Below, piece after piece: positions 1 to 10,445 of a DNA stretch of 64,000 nt. Made by a program: the position numbers and the translations under genes. Source of the DNA: Gracilaria gracilis (lineage: Eukaryota; Rhodophyta; Florideophyceae; Gracilariales; Gracilariaceae); assembly GCA_030374805.1 (NCBI GenBank), contig JARGSG010000004.1:248001-312000 (forward strand). Reading direction: 5' to 3'. Position 1 is the stretch's first letter, and each line of letters begins with the position of its first letter. The notes under the pieces are model-generated. The model saw only the letters and a program-made list of their open reading frames with translations. It was not told the DNA's origin and ran no database searches.

Positions 1-542
1 ATAACGGCGCACTGTGTCGTAGTCAAGATCTGAGACTGTCATTGATGCGGCGCCACTGTGCGGGAACATGGCCTCCCATTGAACGCGTTCTTGCTGGGCC
101 GCCTTGGGAGGGAGGTCGATTCTGGCGGAGACTATGGGCATCGGAGTGCCGCGACAGAAAGAATCAGGTGGCTTGCTTGATAGAAGACGTTCGAAGACAC
201 TGGGCCATCGCATGCGCTCATGCCCAAGAAAGTTGTCGCCAGACGCATTTGCCGCTTCTGGTGTAGACCTGCCGGCTGCTTGGCGTTTACAGAGAGTGAG
301 CCAGTGCCGGATGCTGCTGCGGATGGTACATGCACCGCGCTGGGAAACAGCTGAATTATTGAGATCGGAGAGATTATCAGAGCGGCGTGGCCCGCAGTAC
401 AGGAGATTAAAGGATTGGATCGCATCGGACTCGATTTGCCCGGGCAGAGATGGCACGCGTATCGGAAATGTACGATGACGGCCTGTCAATCTCTCTTTCT
501 GGTGTCCTTCTGTAGATGATCTTGCTGAACTTTCTTCTTTGC
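1..542. other. no gene recognised
   Basis: Short overlapping open stretches occur on both strands, but none reads like a known protein and none has a convincing start. The DNA has balanced composition. The minus-strand coding stretch beginning to the right ends at 543, so this may be its 3' flank. Confidence 0.3.
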
Positions 543-1056
543 TTAGGGTGATGACTTCTTTCTGTTTCGGGCTGTTTGTAACTGTGTCTCCGTCTTGACA
601 TTTAAGGCGAACTGCAACATGAGTTTGTTCTCGATATCTGGCAATGTGGCGACTGAAGCTGGTGATATTTCCAGAAAGGGAGAGGCCGTTACCCATGCCT
701 GTTTGCGTGTTGCGTCCATTGTGCCCGCCAGCCTCTCGCCGAACTGAAGGCAAAAAAGACGTCGGAGAGCGAGCTCCAGCCACAGACCCCCTTTGCTCTC
801 GAGCGCAACTCTTATTGTGTCCGCTTCGAGAAGGTATAGGTGTATGGCTCTTGCCCACGATACCGCCTCTGCCTCCCATGACATTATCTCGCCGTTGTTG
901 TAGAGCAAAACGGCACCGTGCTCGGTACCTATTTTCCTGTCTCCAGGCTCTGGACTCCCGTTGGGATGATGGCTTGTGATGTTGATGATGGACCCTAGAT
1001 ATGGGTGAGGTTCGGATGACTTGAAGTGAACCTTGTTAGGTGGATTGGATTATGGA
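543..1056 (-). CDS. unrecognised protein fragment
   Basis: A minus-strand frame of about 170 codons runs from a stop near 1057 to a stop at 543. It has no ATG near its upstream end; the first internal Met lies well inside. The translation looks protein-like, with a segment reading YNNGEIMSWEAEAVSWAR, several Trp, and a Leu-rich amphipathic stretch (LWLELALRRLFCLQF). I do not recognise the family. The lack of a start and the tight neighbourhood of retroelement debris suggest a remnant of a mobile element or an internal exon of a decayed gene. Function unknown. Confidence 0.35.
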
Positions 1057-1440
1057 ACCATTGCATGGTGTTGAACACGTAAAAATTGTGTAGATTTAGT
1101 TGAGTGGAGTCACTCATGAGGCCCCTGACAGTGGGTTGGGCACGTGTGTAGATCTCAAGAAGTGTGCACCATTTTAGTAATAATATTTAGTTTAATATGC
1201 ACTAGGCATATAAGCTCGGGTGATCTCACCCTGGAGCCAAAATTGTAAAGTTACCTGAGTCGTATCTTCTTCCTGAAGTACGTGGTCTTCATCCCGAAGA
1301 TTGGGCTATGAGTAGTACTGCCTACGTAGGTTCACGCCTCCATTAGGAGAGTAACCACGACTGGTCTCGGTATACTCACCCCTCAGGGTCCTTTAGGAAG
1401 CTACTGTGCACCATTTTCTGGTTCAATACAGTCTTTGTCC
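1057..1440. other. non-coding, short direct repeat
   Basis: No gene seen. The 12-mer gtgcaccatttt occurs twice in the same orientation, at 1164 and 1406, 242 bp apart. This could be debris of a terminal repeat, but I could not pair it with a second long copy in the window. Confidence 0.3.
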
Positions 1441-2719
1441 CATCATTTAGTCCTGTTCAGTTATCTTCGCCGTGGTACCGGATCATTTATTCGATATATC
1501 GTTTCCTGGTACAGGCTTTGCTTCCGCCTCTGGATAGGGTTATATTCGGCTTTGGTTGCCGTTGTCGCTCTGCCTCGGGTCTGCTCCGCCGGTTGGCACG
1601 ACCCTTGGCTCCGCTGCGGGTGTCTGTTACTTAGAGTACTTGCCCGTTTGTACGGTTTCTTTACCCCTTTTCCCCCTTTTTGCACCCATTCTCTGGGTTT
1701 TTCTCTGCTTCACTACCGATCACCGGTTCCTCATGGTTCTTACCTCTGCAGGTTCTTCCAGTACCGTCTCCGGTTTACACCCGGCTGCCACTCGGCATGC
1801 GCACGGGCAGAGGGCTCTTCTGCTGAGTTCGCTCATACAGGGAGTGCGACTCGAACATCCCATGGACGTTCCCTTTCAGGGTGTTGCTCCACAGTTGTGT
1901 CTTCGTTCCCAGGATATCTCTCACCACAGTCTCCAGGTTGGAGCCCTTGAGGAGAAGGGCTTTCAGGATTTCTCCTCCCTTCACCTCGTTGACGTTGAGC
2001 ATCGGGAGGGACGTTCGTTTCCCCGGATATGCAGGGAACGGCGGTGGTCGGCTTGCCGTATCCTTTCCATTCTCATCAATAATTATCACCCCTCCGATGT
2101 GGGATGATTTCCGCTTTTTAGATGGGGGCTCCTGGGATGTTTCGTTGGGTAGTTGAAAAAAAGCATTGAAGTCCTAAAGAGGGGATGATGCAGCTGGGAT
2201 TATATTTGTTGCTGTTAGGACGTTTTGCTGGTTTGAGCCAGCATGTAATGGAAGAGGCACAGCAGGGGCGGGTTGGTCTGGAAGTGGTGTCGCAGTGGGG
2301 TGGGCTTGCGACAATTCTGCAACGTGAACTTTCCATTCCAACACCGAGTTATATAGGTCCTGTGAATCTGAGTTTGGGTTGTAGGTCGGGAGAGTGTGGT
2401 CGTATTCAGCACTGTGCTGCATCAACAGTTTAAGTGCGTCGGGTGCTTCGAGAGCTAGGTTTTTGAGTTCAGCGTATCCAAGCGTTGGCAACTTTTGAAG
2501 AGCATTGGAATGCTCTTTATTGATATTAGCCAGAAGCTTCGCTCGTGTAGAAAGAATATGGACGAGCTTCTGGCCGAAAGTACTTCTTGTGTTTATATTC
2601 TGGATTGCCTCAGGTGGAAATGAGAGCAGTAACTGATCCAGCTGCGTGATCGGAAGCTGCACCAGCTGCTCCTCAGTGACGCTGTGCAAATTACCGTAAA
2701 CGACGTTCGGAGATGCCAT
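1440..2719 (-). pseudogene. unrecognised minus-strand coding block, possibly retroelement gag-like
   Basis: The best part is a 181-codon frame starting at an ATG at 2719 (MASPNVVYGN...) and ending at 2174. It is helical, Leu-rich and closes with a Pro/Ala-rich tail. Two further minus-strand stretches follow in other frames: about 1775-2107, with an odd conserved-looking segment (LPMLNVNEVKGGEILKALLL), and 1461-1685, very basic with RRK/PRRR clusters. The order helical domain, disordered linker, basic tail is what a gag-like protein could look like, but no zinc knuckle or protease is visible. It could equally be a decayed host gene. I cannot name it. Confidence 0.35.
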
Positions 2720-3088
2720 GTCACAGTACTGTGAGAACCAACGTCTTCAGATCGAATGAAAGAACTTGTTAGACTGTCGCAAATTCAAATGTACTCTTGA
2801 TGCACTCTTAAGAGACAACCTGTTGAGAGCAGAAAGTTATCGCCGGCAATGGTCTATCTGCTACAACAAAAGCAATAGATGCCACAAGCAGAAGCTTCTT
2901 CTGCTCCTGACATACATTGCTACCTTCCAGACGATCCCCTCACACAACAGAGACAGAGAGACAGTGTCGGCAACCTTTTGCATTTTCCCAACAAAAATAA
3001 CATTATCGTATCTCCAATTTTCCAGTAATATTATGAGAATGCATTATTATGGTTTCCTGCGTCCTCCGGAGAATCTATATATACGCAT
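2720..3088. other. AT-rich non-coding flank of the Copia element
   Basis: No gene seen. The stretch is AT-rich and holds a TATA-like run (ctatatatacg) at about 3075, just before the recognisable terminal repeat. Part of it may belong to the 5' long terminal repeat of the Copia element, whose outer portion has diverged from the 3' copy. Confidence 0.4.
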
Positions 3089-3196
3089 TGTCGCGTTGAA
3101 CACATGGCCTCGTGTACGCGCACCAGCCAGCCCATGCAAAGCACCCACTCTCGCCGGCATGGAACCTGGAGTTCCACGCCATCCGTCGCGGTCACA
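3089..3196 (+). repeat. 5' long terminal repeat (recognisable part)
   Basis: Begins TGTCGCGTTG and ends GTCACA. It pairs with 7419-7527, about 90 percent alike with one small length difference. The true repeat may extend upstream, because the polypurine tract of the 3' copy lies about 90 bp before the recognisable block. Confidence 0.75.
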
Positions 3197-6100
3197 GGTC
3201 ATGGGCCCACCGCTAGAAACGCCGATTTCCAATACTACTAGGCGCTTCGAACGTTACCTTAGACGACAGGATCAAAGAGAAGAACAAGAGTACATTCAAA
3301 AGCTTCTCACCAATACCAAAATTCTCGAGGCTGAATCTCAGCATCTCTCTCATCCAGTGCTCTGAGCCACTGCTGATCTCCAAAATAATCATCTCTCTAC
3401 CAAAATCTTAACCTCTAAGCATTCTGCACTCGCTTTTGAGTACTCCTTCTCAACATCTACAATCGAGTCTTTCAAACAACCTACTCTTACGACCACCAAC
3501 TTCTTCTTCTAGAAAGATGCGCTCGTCATCAACACCTCTTTATTTGACGCAGACCAGTTTGTTATTTCCGCGGTTGAGCCTCCAGCCGATCCCGAAAAAA
3601 TTCCGCACCATACGAAGAAGACAAACAAGGTAAAGGCCCTCATCACGCAGAGCCTTCCGGAAAAAATCATCAACAAGCTACCCACGGATATCCTCACCAA
3701 GGCACCGCACTCCATCGTAAGCATTTTATAAAATCATATCAGGCTCAAAAATATGAAAAATCACGAAACTCACGGTAGTCATGGCTGGCTCTCTACCGGC
3801 CTCCATTCGGGAACTTAACAACCGTCTGCAGTAAGCTACAGTTGTCCAATCCTCCGCTCAGACCACTGCCACAGACATCAATTACAGTTTCATCAGCTCA
3901 CCCTCATACACGCCTACATCGTCCCAAACTCGCCAAGCAAAGCCTCAGACTCGCCGTAACAAACGCACTTTTACGAACCATCCTCGCCCTGCTGGTAATA
4001 CTAGCAAATGGTGCCGTGTGCATCGCTGCATCACGCACAGCGACGAGAAATGCACACTTCAGAAGACGAAATCTAGTGCTCAGGCAAACGCAGTTACTGC
4101 GATGGATCCTTCTCCTTACCATCACCTCATTGACGAGATGCAACTGCGACTTGCACAACTCGAAATCAAAGCGATAAAGCATGAACACGACATCGAACAA
4201 GGTAAGTTCATACTCGATTTCGCCGCGCACCTGACGCACACTTCTTTTACTCATCCCTCCATGTCTCCCACAACCACTCACTCCATATCCGTGTCTGCCA
4301 ATAGCGCTTACGTCCCACAACTCACCAGGGTTTATGCAAAATCCCAACAACGCGTGAAACACTCGAAATCTCGAACGCCGTGCATGCGCAATCAATCAAA
4401 CGCAATCTTGTGTCGGTACACACCCTTGCATCTCGATACGGACTTGTCGTTTTTCTCCTTCGCGAGCCCTAGTGCTCCGCCCACGCAGTGCTCAACATCG
4501 CTCTGACATCATTGCAACAGCATCATTTAAAGACAGTGCGTACCATATTGACAATGCCTGTACAACCACACCCATCTCCCAAAGCGCTCGAACCATCCCC
4601 TGTAATACCCCAATTCCCAACACCAACATATCCCCCGGCATCCCCCAAGCACTCCCTACAGCCATACGCTCTGACGCTGCACGCCTGCCGCACTTACAAC
4701 TCCAACCCAAACCCACATCCACCCCTGAACTGACCGCTTTCCCCGCCCAGCCTCCCACTTTCAAACCACCGAGCATCACCACCACATTCATGGAATGGCA
4801 CCTTAAGTTCGGACATACTCATCCCAAAACCCTCCATAAGATGGCCCTTCACAATCTCCTACCCGGACTCCCCCAATCACTCAAACAACGCCCTCCAAAT
4901 CTCACCTGCCTCGGCTGCCGAAAAGGGAAATCCAAACCGCAACCCCACCACTGGAAAACCCACCGATATTTAACAGGAGTATATAGTTCCATTGACACAT
5001 GTGGACCCATCAAACCGCCATCACGACAGGGTAACTCTGATATCCTCGTCGTCATCGACATGAACTATCGATTCCTCTTCGTCGAATTCCTTAAAAACCG
5101 ATCAGAAGCATTCAAAAAACTGATCCCCATTCTAACCACCATTAACCACGTCCATGATCGTCATCCCCTTCACCTCAGAAGCGACAACGCCAACGAATTG
5201 CGATCATCCCAACTCATACGGGCACTGCAGTCCCGTGGAATTCGCATGCACTCCACGACCCCCTACTCGCCCCAGGAGAACTCCATAGTTGAAAGAATCA
5301 ATGGCACGCTCATGAACACTGCCCGTGCATCTCTTGTACACAGCCACCTCCCCCTATCACACTGGCAAGACGCGGTTACGGACTCTGCGTTCAAGTACAA
5401 CCTCACCTTCAACTCCACAATACAGAACATCCCTTACACAATCTGGAACAACAGACCCCCTGAGCTGGACACACTTCTAACATTCGGCGAACTCGGCACC
5501 ATCCCTCGTTTACAGCCCGAGAAACCAAAACTCCATCTCCGAGCTGACGTTGTTCTCTACCTCTCTCCTACAGACGACCATCATGCGCGCTTCCTGAACC
5601 TCCGCACTCGAAAAGAACAGATCGCTCGAGCAATGGACTTCATGCCCTACCACAAATAATCAGACCCGTGCTCCGTATATCACAAAGCCTTCCTCACTAT
5701 CCCGTTGTACATCACTCCCACAACTCCGGCATCGCGATCTCGCAAACAAGCCGCAAAGTACCCAGACGCCGAGTCATGGGCCACCGCTCACAACACTGAA
5801 ATAGACCAGTTGAACTCCATGAGCGCCATCACATGGAAGCGTGACATCCCACCCAACGCCAAGCCAATTCCAACCACAATGCATTATAGATACAAAACAG
5901 ATGGCAACAAAATCATCGACCGCAAAGCTAGATGCGCTCTACAAGGAGATCTAATGCTCCCTTACCATCATTTCGATCGGAACAAAACCCCATCCTTCGC
6001 TGCTGACAAGACATCCATTTGCCTCCTCCTCTCCCTCGCAGCGCAATATCAAATTCGCATTGAGCACTTTGACATCAAAGGAGCTTATCTCCACTAAAAA

Positions 6101-7418
6101 CACAAGCTCGACCAGCCCGTATACGTCTGGCAACCACGGCGATTTGATAGCTCCTTCAAGCACCCCGAGCCAGTCGGGCAACTAAATGGAAACCTATACG
6201 GATCGCCATCGGCAGCGTCCATCTACTCCCAAGATCTCTATGCACACCTAAAGTCGCACGGGTAATATCCCCTCCGTTCTGATCCAAACCTCTTCTTCAA
6301 ATCTGAAGGCCAGGAATACATATTAATTGCGGTCTCCACTGACTATTTCCTTTCCTGATCCTCCAGTACGGCTCTGCTAGACAGATTGTACCAAGACCTT
6401 CAGAAAAAATACACAGTCAAACGCCTAGGACGGCCACGCAAATACCTCGGATGGAACTTTCTCTACTCGCAAAACGGCATCCATATCAATCAAGCACATC
6501 TAGGAGATGAAGTCGCCGACCTTCTCCGCCTTAGTGACACAAACGCGGTTTCAACACTATATGACGACGGCCTTTCTCTCTCTTCCACGTGCGCAGAGGA
6601 CAAAAATGGTGACACCATCCGGCATTATTACCAGGCAGCACTAGGCACGATTCCCTATCTCGCAGATTCCACCCGTCCTGATGTCTGCTTCATAACCGCT
6701 GCACTCGCCAGATCCCAAGCACGCTCATCTCTCTGACACTGGATTCTTCTTAAACGGTTGTTGTGTTTCCTTAAAGCAACCAGGGACCACGGGCTCACAC
6801 TCCGTTACAACGAATCCGCACCGTCTGTCTGTGACACAGACGCCGATCATGCCAACGATGAGTCCACCCGTCGATCTGTCTCAGGAGCTGTACTCCTGTA
6901 CGATAACACGCCCATCTCCAGGCATAGTCGGCTCCAGAGAGTAGTTGCACTATCAACGTGTGAAGCTGTGTACATAGCCGCTTCAATGGGTGTCCAAAAC
7001 ATCCAATAGATTCTTAGTCTTCTTGATGAGCTACGACAGCCGTGTTATGGCCCAACCGAGCTTTACGTAGACAACCAATCAGCTATTGCAACCGCAAACT
7101 TCATCTCACCGACAAAACGCCGCAAGTACATTGATATGAAGTTTCACCATCTCCAAGAGGCCGCACAGACACAGATGGTGTGAATAACTCATAAGCCTGC
7201 GTCTGATATGCTCTCCGACGTCTTCACGAAACCCTTGGGTCGTCTGTCGTTTCTAAAGCACCACGACCGCCTCACATCTCCCGCTCTGTCGTGAAAAGAG
7301 TGCCTTACCGTATCAGGCGGTGGGGGGGTGTGTCGCATTCATTGCACACAAAGAAGCGCAATTATCTCCACCACCTGTTACTGCTACGCCCTGAACGACC
7401 TCTCAGATAGCGATCCTG

Positions 7419-7527
7419 TGTCGCGTTGTACACATGGCCTCGTGTACGCGCACCGGGCCACCCCATGTAAAGCACCCACTCTCAATGGCGTGGAACCTGG
7501 AGTTCCACGACATCCGTCGTCGTCACA
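7419..7527 (+). repeat. 3' long terminal repeat (recognisable part)
   Basis: Partner of 3089-3196. The polypurine tract at about 7317-7328 is followed directly by TGTGTCGC, so the full repeat probably starts near 7329 and is about 200 bp long. Confidence 0.75.
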
Positions 7528-7899
7528 CGCACTGTGAGATACAGGGGGGGTCACGATATAGTGCTCGATTGGGTAGTTCCAACTTCAATATAGCACTACG
7601 CAAATCCCCATGGCACAATTTTGGCGGGATCTGGAGGGGTACCGTTCAGAAAAGGGCAAGTATAAAAAAGGCCAACTTTGAAAACTTTCACAGAAGAGCC
7701 CATAACTTTCGGCTCTAGCGCTCGATAGCAAATCTGATCACACGATGGGAATCCTCGCAATGAGACAAAAACGGTGATACCAAAGAAAAGCTAGTTTCAG
7801 ACTACGGATGCCCGAAACCAATAAAAGCGTTATCAAACACGACGTTGTCTTCGTTTTCACTCACTTTTTCTTTCGCACTGTAGCATCTTCACCACAATC

Positions 7900-9960
7900 T
7901 TGAGGCTATTACTACATTTAAAAAATCCCTCATGGCTCTTTCAATGCGTAGGCAAACCAGCCGTGTCAAAAGAAACCGTAAGCGCGCCGATTGTAAGCGT
8001 AGAATCAAACAACTAGCAGTTTCAATTCTCAACGATAAAAGCGCAAAACATGAAGTGCGTATTATTGCGATTACGACAAACTTAAGCAAATCAACTTTTT
8101 ACCACCTGAAACTTCTTGTCAAAACTAACTCCCAAGATGAGCTGCAAAAAAATGAACGACACCAATTCCTCTTGAATGGGGTCAAACACAGTACTGACAC
8201 ACGAAGAAGAGCGTCTAATTGTAGACAGACTTAAAGAAGCTCCCAAGTTAGGGTTTGCAGTGGATAATGACAGACTTAAGTACGTGATGGCACGTGTTGC
8301 CACAGACGGAAGAAAGGTTTGGAAGAACGGAATGCCATGGGAAGATACGTTACGTTTGTTTCGTGCAAAACATCGTGACCTGCCGTTCACGACGCACTAT
8401 CTCAAAAATAACGCGAAACTGAAAGACGAAAACTATGAGCACATAAAGACCTTTTTCGGCGTTGTGCAAAAGTTAAGCGATAATCATCCTGGCCTTCTCC
8501 AAGATCCTTTTCACATCTGTAATATGGACGAAATCTCGGTCGATGCTACATGGGGCAAAGCCAAGAAGATGTACGGTCCCGCCACATCAGAGCACGGAGG
8601 ATGCCAAGTCGCACAGAAACTAAACGGGGTTCGCAAACATATCACTGCAGTTATTGTCTGTTCGGCGTCCGGGTTGAAGGCAACTCCCATTCTATTTTGT
8701 GGCTTGAAAGAATTTGATGCAGCATTGGCTGGACCCTCTTCGAGGCGTCTATAAAAAAATTTCTGCTGCATGTAATGAATTTCAAAGACCGAAGTGCATT
8801 CCAAAGGATGCAGTGGTGAAGTGCACCGAGAACCGCTCGATGGAATGTTCTGTTCTCGAACACATTCGTTCGGAAACACTTGCCACCTTCCGTGCCCTAT
8901 CTATTGACCATAGATGGTCATTCTTCACGTAGGAGAGTCAGGTGGGTGGTGGAGTGTGAAGGAAACAATTGCCTTCCTGCTATTTAGCCGGCAAACACAT
9001 ACCATGTGCTTCAGCTTTGTGACCGCCGTATCAATAAGACATTCCAGGAGTCTATTCGATATATTCGTGATCAGTTTACGCGCTCTGCTGTTCCGGAGAC
9101 GAGAACCCCCCGGTTTAATCTGGCATGTGCTGTGTATGCACACCAGACTATAACGTTCCCAGTCATCAAGTGTTCTTTCGAGGTTACAGGCCTCTTTCCG
9201 TTTAACCCGGGTTTGGGGAACGGTTGAAACGAGAAGAAAATGAAGAAGTGTGCGTAACGGCCTGTGCCACGGGCACAGTAGCGGACAGAAATTTCCGCAA
9301 GCTGAAGTAGCATAGAAGGCACGAAACATCAGGACTACGGAAGCTAGTGATGTCATGATATGTCATAAGCTGTTCAAACTCTTCCGGAACGCAGAAACGG
9401 CCACTAGCATAATAATGAATTTCATAACCCCACTGAAAGCAGAGAAGGAACTGATGGGAAGCGGTACAAACAAGATCAAACTAAAAGTGCCCAACCGCGG
9501 GGCTCCTGTGGAGCATAAAACGGAGCACAAATACTTGCTGAATGGCTGGAAAAAGAGGCCAACAAATGCGAGAAGGAACAGAAGAAGCCGTTGAAGGTGC
9601 AAGAGAAAGAATCCCAACGTAGAGCAAGAGAGGCAGAGAGGGCCAAACTCCAGGCGAGAGGAGAGCTCAGCAGGCGGTATGAGCGACACAGAATGCTAAA
9701 GAAGGCTGCCGCCCGATTGCATAAACAAATATGCAAAGCATCTTTGCGTGGTGCTAAGAAGAAGCGTGCTCGAGCGCTAGGGTGCAAGACGGTGAAGGAC
9801 AGGAGGCAGTCTTTGTCTAACATGGGGGTAGGCGCTGAAGTAGTAGCTGACGTATTTAGCCCAGGATGCGGCGTGCTTCGAATTTCAAGTATGACCTGGT
9901 GGCCTATACGACGGTGATGCTGAAGGTCGAGGGCGTCGGTGTTATCAAAATGCTAGTTTG
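7900..9960 (+). mobile_element. pogo-like (Tc1/mariner superfamily) DNA transposon, decayed
   Basis: Transposase pieces follow one another on the plus strand in changing frames. A basic helix-turn-helix N-terminus lies at about 7932-8130. The DDE domain spans about 8190-9220 with its first catalytic Asp in ICNMDEISVD near 8515, a segment ending LFPFNPG near 9210 that is typical of the pogo/DDE_1 core end, and a Lys/Arg-rich coiled C-terminal region at about 9480-9880. At least four frame changes or stops separate the pieces (near 8200, 8755, 8935-9010 and 9225-9360), so it cannot make a transposase. I did not find matching terminal inverted repeats in the flanks 7530-7900 and 9920-10370. Confidence 0.75.
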
Positions 9961-10122
9961 ACGGTCAAAAATGACGGAATTAAAACGAACGAAAAACCGG
10001 TGAATATATCCAAAATTGGAAGTCCTAATTTCCGAAAATATTTCCACCTTTTCACTTGTGCTAGTGTTTTTCGAAAGAATTATTCCAAATTGCTTCCATC
10101 TTTGCTAGTTTGGAAAGAAGAA

Positions 10123-10155
10123 AAACTACCATACTTCTTTCGTTTATGGTAGTTT
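10123..10155. other. perfect 11-bp hairpin
   Basis: The arms aaactaccata (10123-10133) and tatggtagttt (10145-10155) are exact reverse complements around an 11-nt loop. It sits in an AT-rich gap between two DNA transposons and could be part of an element end. Confidence 0.6.
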
Positions 10156-10445
10156 CGCAGCACAATGTAAGTGTGTTAGTGTCACCTACGTTCATGTATA
10201 CGGCGGCGAAAGCGAGATAGACACTTAGATAGAAAATTAAATAGCTGTTTATCGAATAGGAATAGGAGTATACAAATAGATCGAATACCTTCTCAGTTTG
10301 TGGAGATCGGTTCACTAGTCAACACCTTTCACATGAGGCATTCGTTTACTAAATATATGAAACGCCTTCGAATCACGTGCAATCATCTCCATCACTCTGT
10401 CCCACCGTCCGTGCGCCATATTACGCTCCCCGCTACGTACCCCCA

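Larger units (their letters stand above)
3089..7527 (+). mobile_element. Ty1/Copia LTR retrotransposon, broken
   Basis: The parts follow the Copia order. A gag-like region lies at about 3240-4200. The GAG-pre-integrase and integrase zinc-binding (H-x-C-x2-C) region spans about 4780-4960, and the integrase core about 4960-5640, including the S/T-P-Y-x-P-Q-x-N box and the following E-R-x-N segment. Reverse transcriptase spans about 5700-6740 and RNase H about 6800-7260. Integrase before reverse transcriptase is diagnostic of Copia. A polypurine tract (gcggtggggggg) lies near 7317-7328. Terminal repeats of about 108 bp are roughly 90 percent alike, which points to an old insertion. The coding part is interrupted several times and is not functional. 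Reverse transcription would have taken place in cytoplasmic particles. Confidence 0.9.

Noticed and set aside
1164-1417. Pair of gtgcaccatttt motifs as LTR edges
   Set aside because: Only 12 bp match and no second long copy or target duplication in the window.
1435-2107. Plus-strand frames of 171 and 183 codons
   Set aside because: Cys/Trp/Ser/Leu-rich translations without family features; the minus-strand reading is more protein-like.
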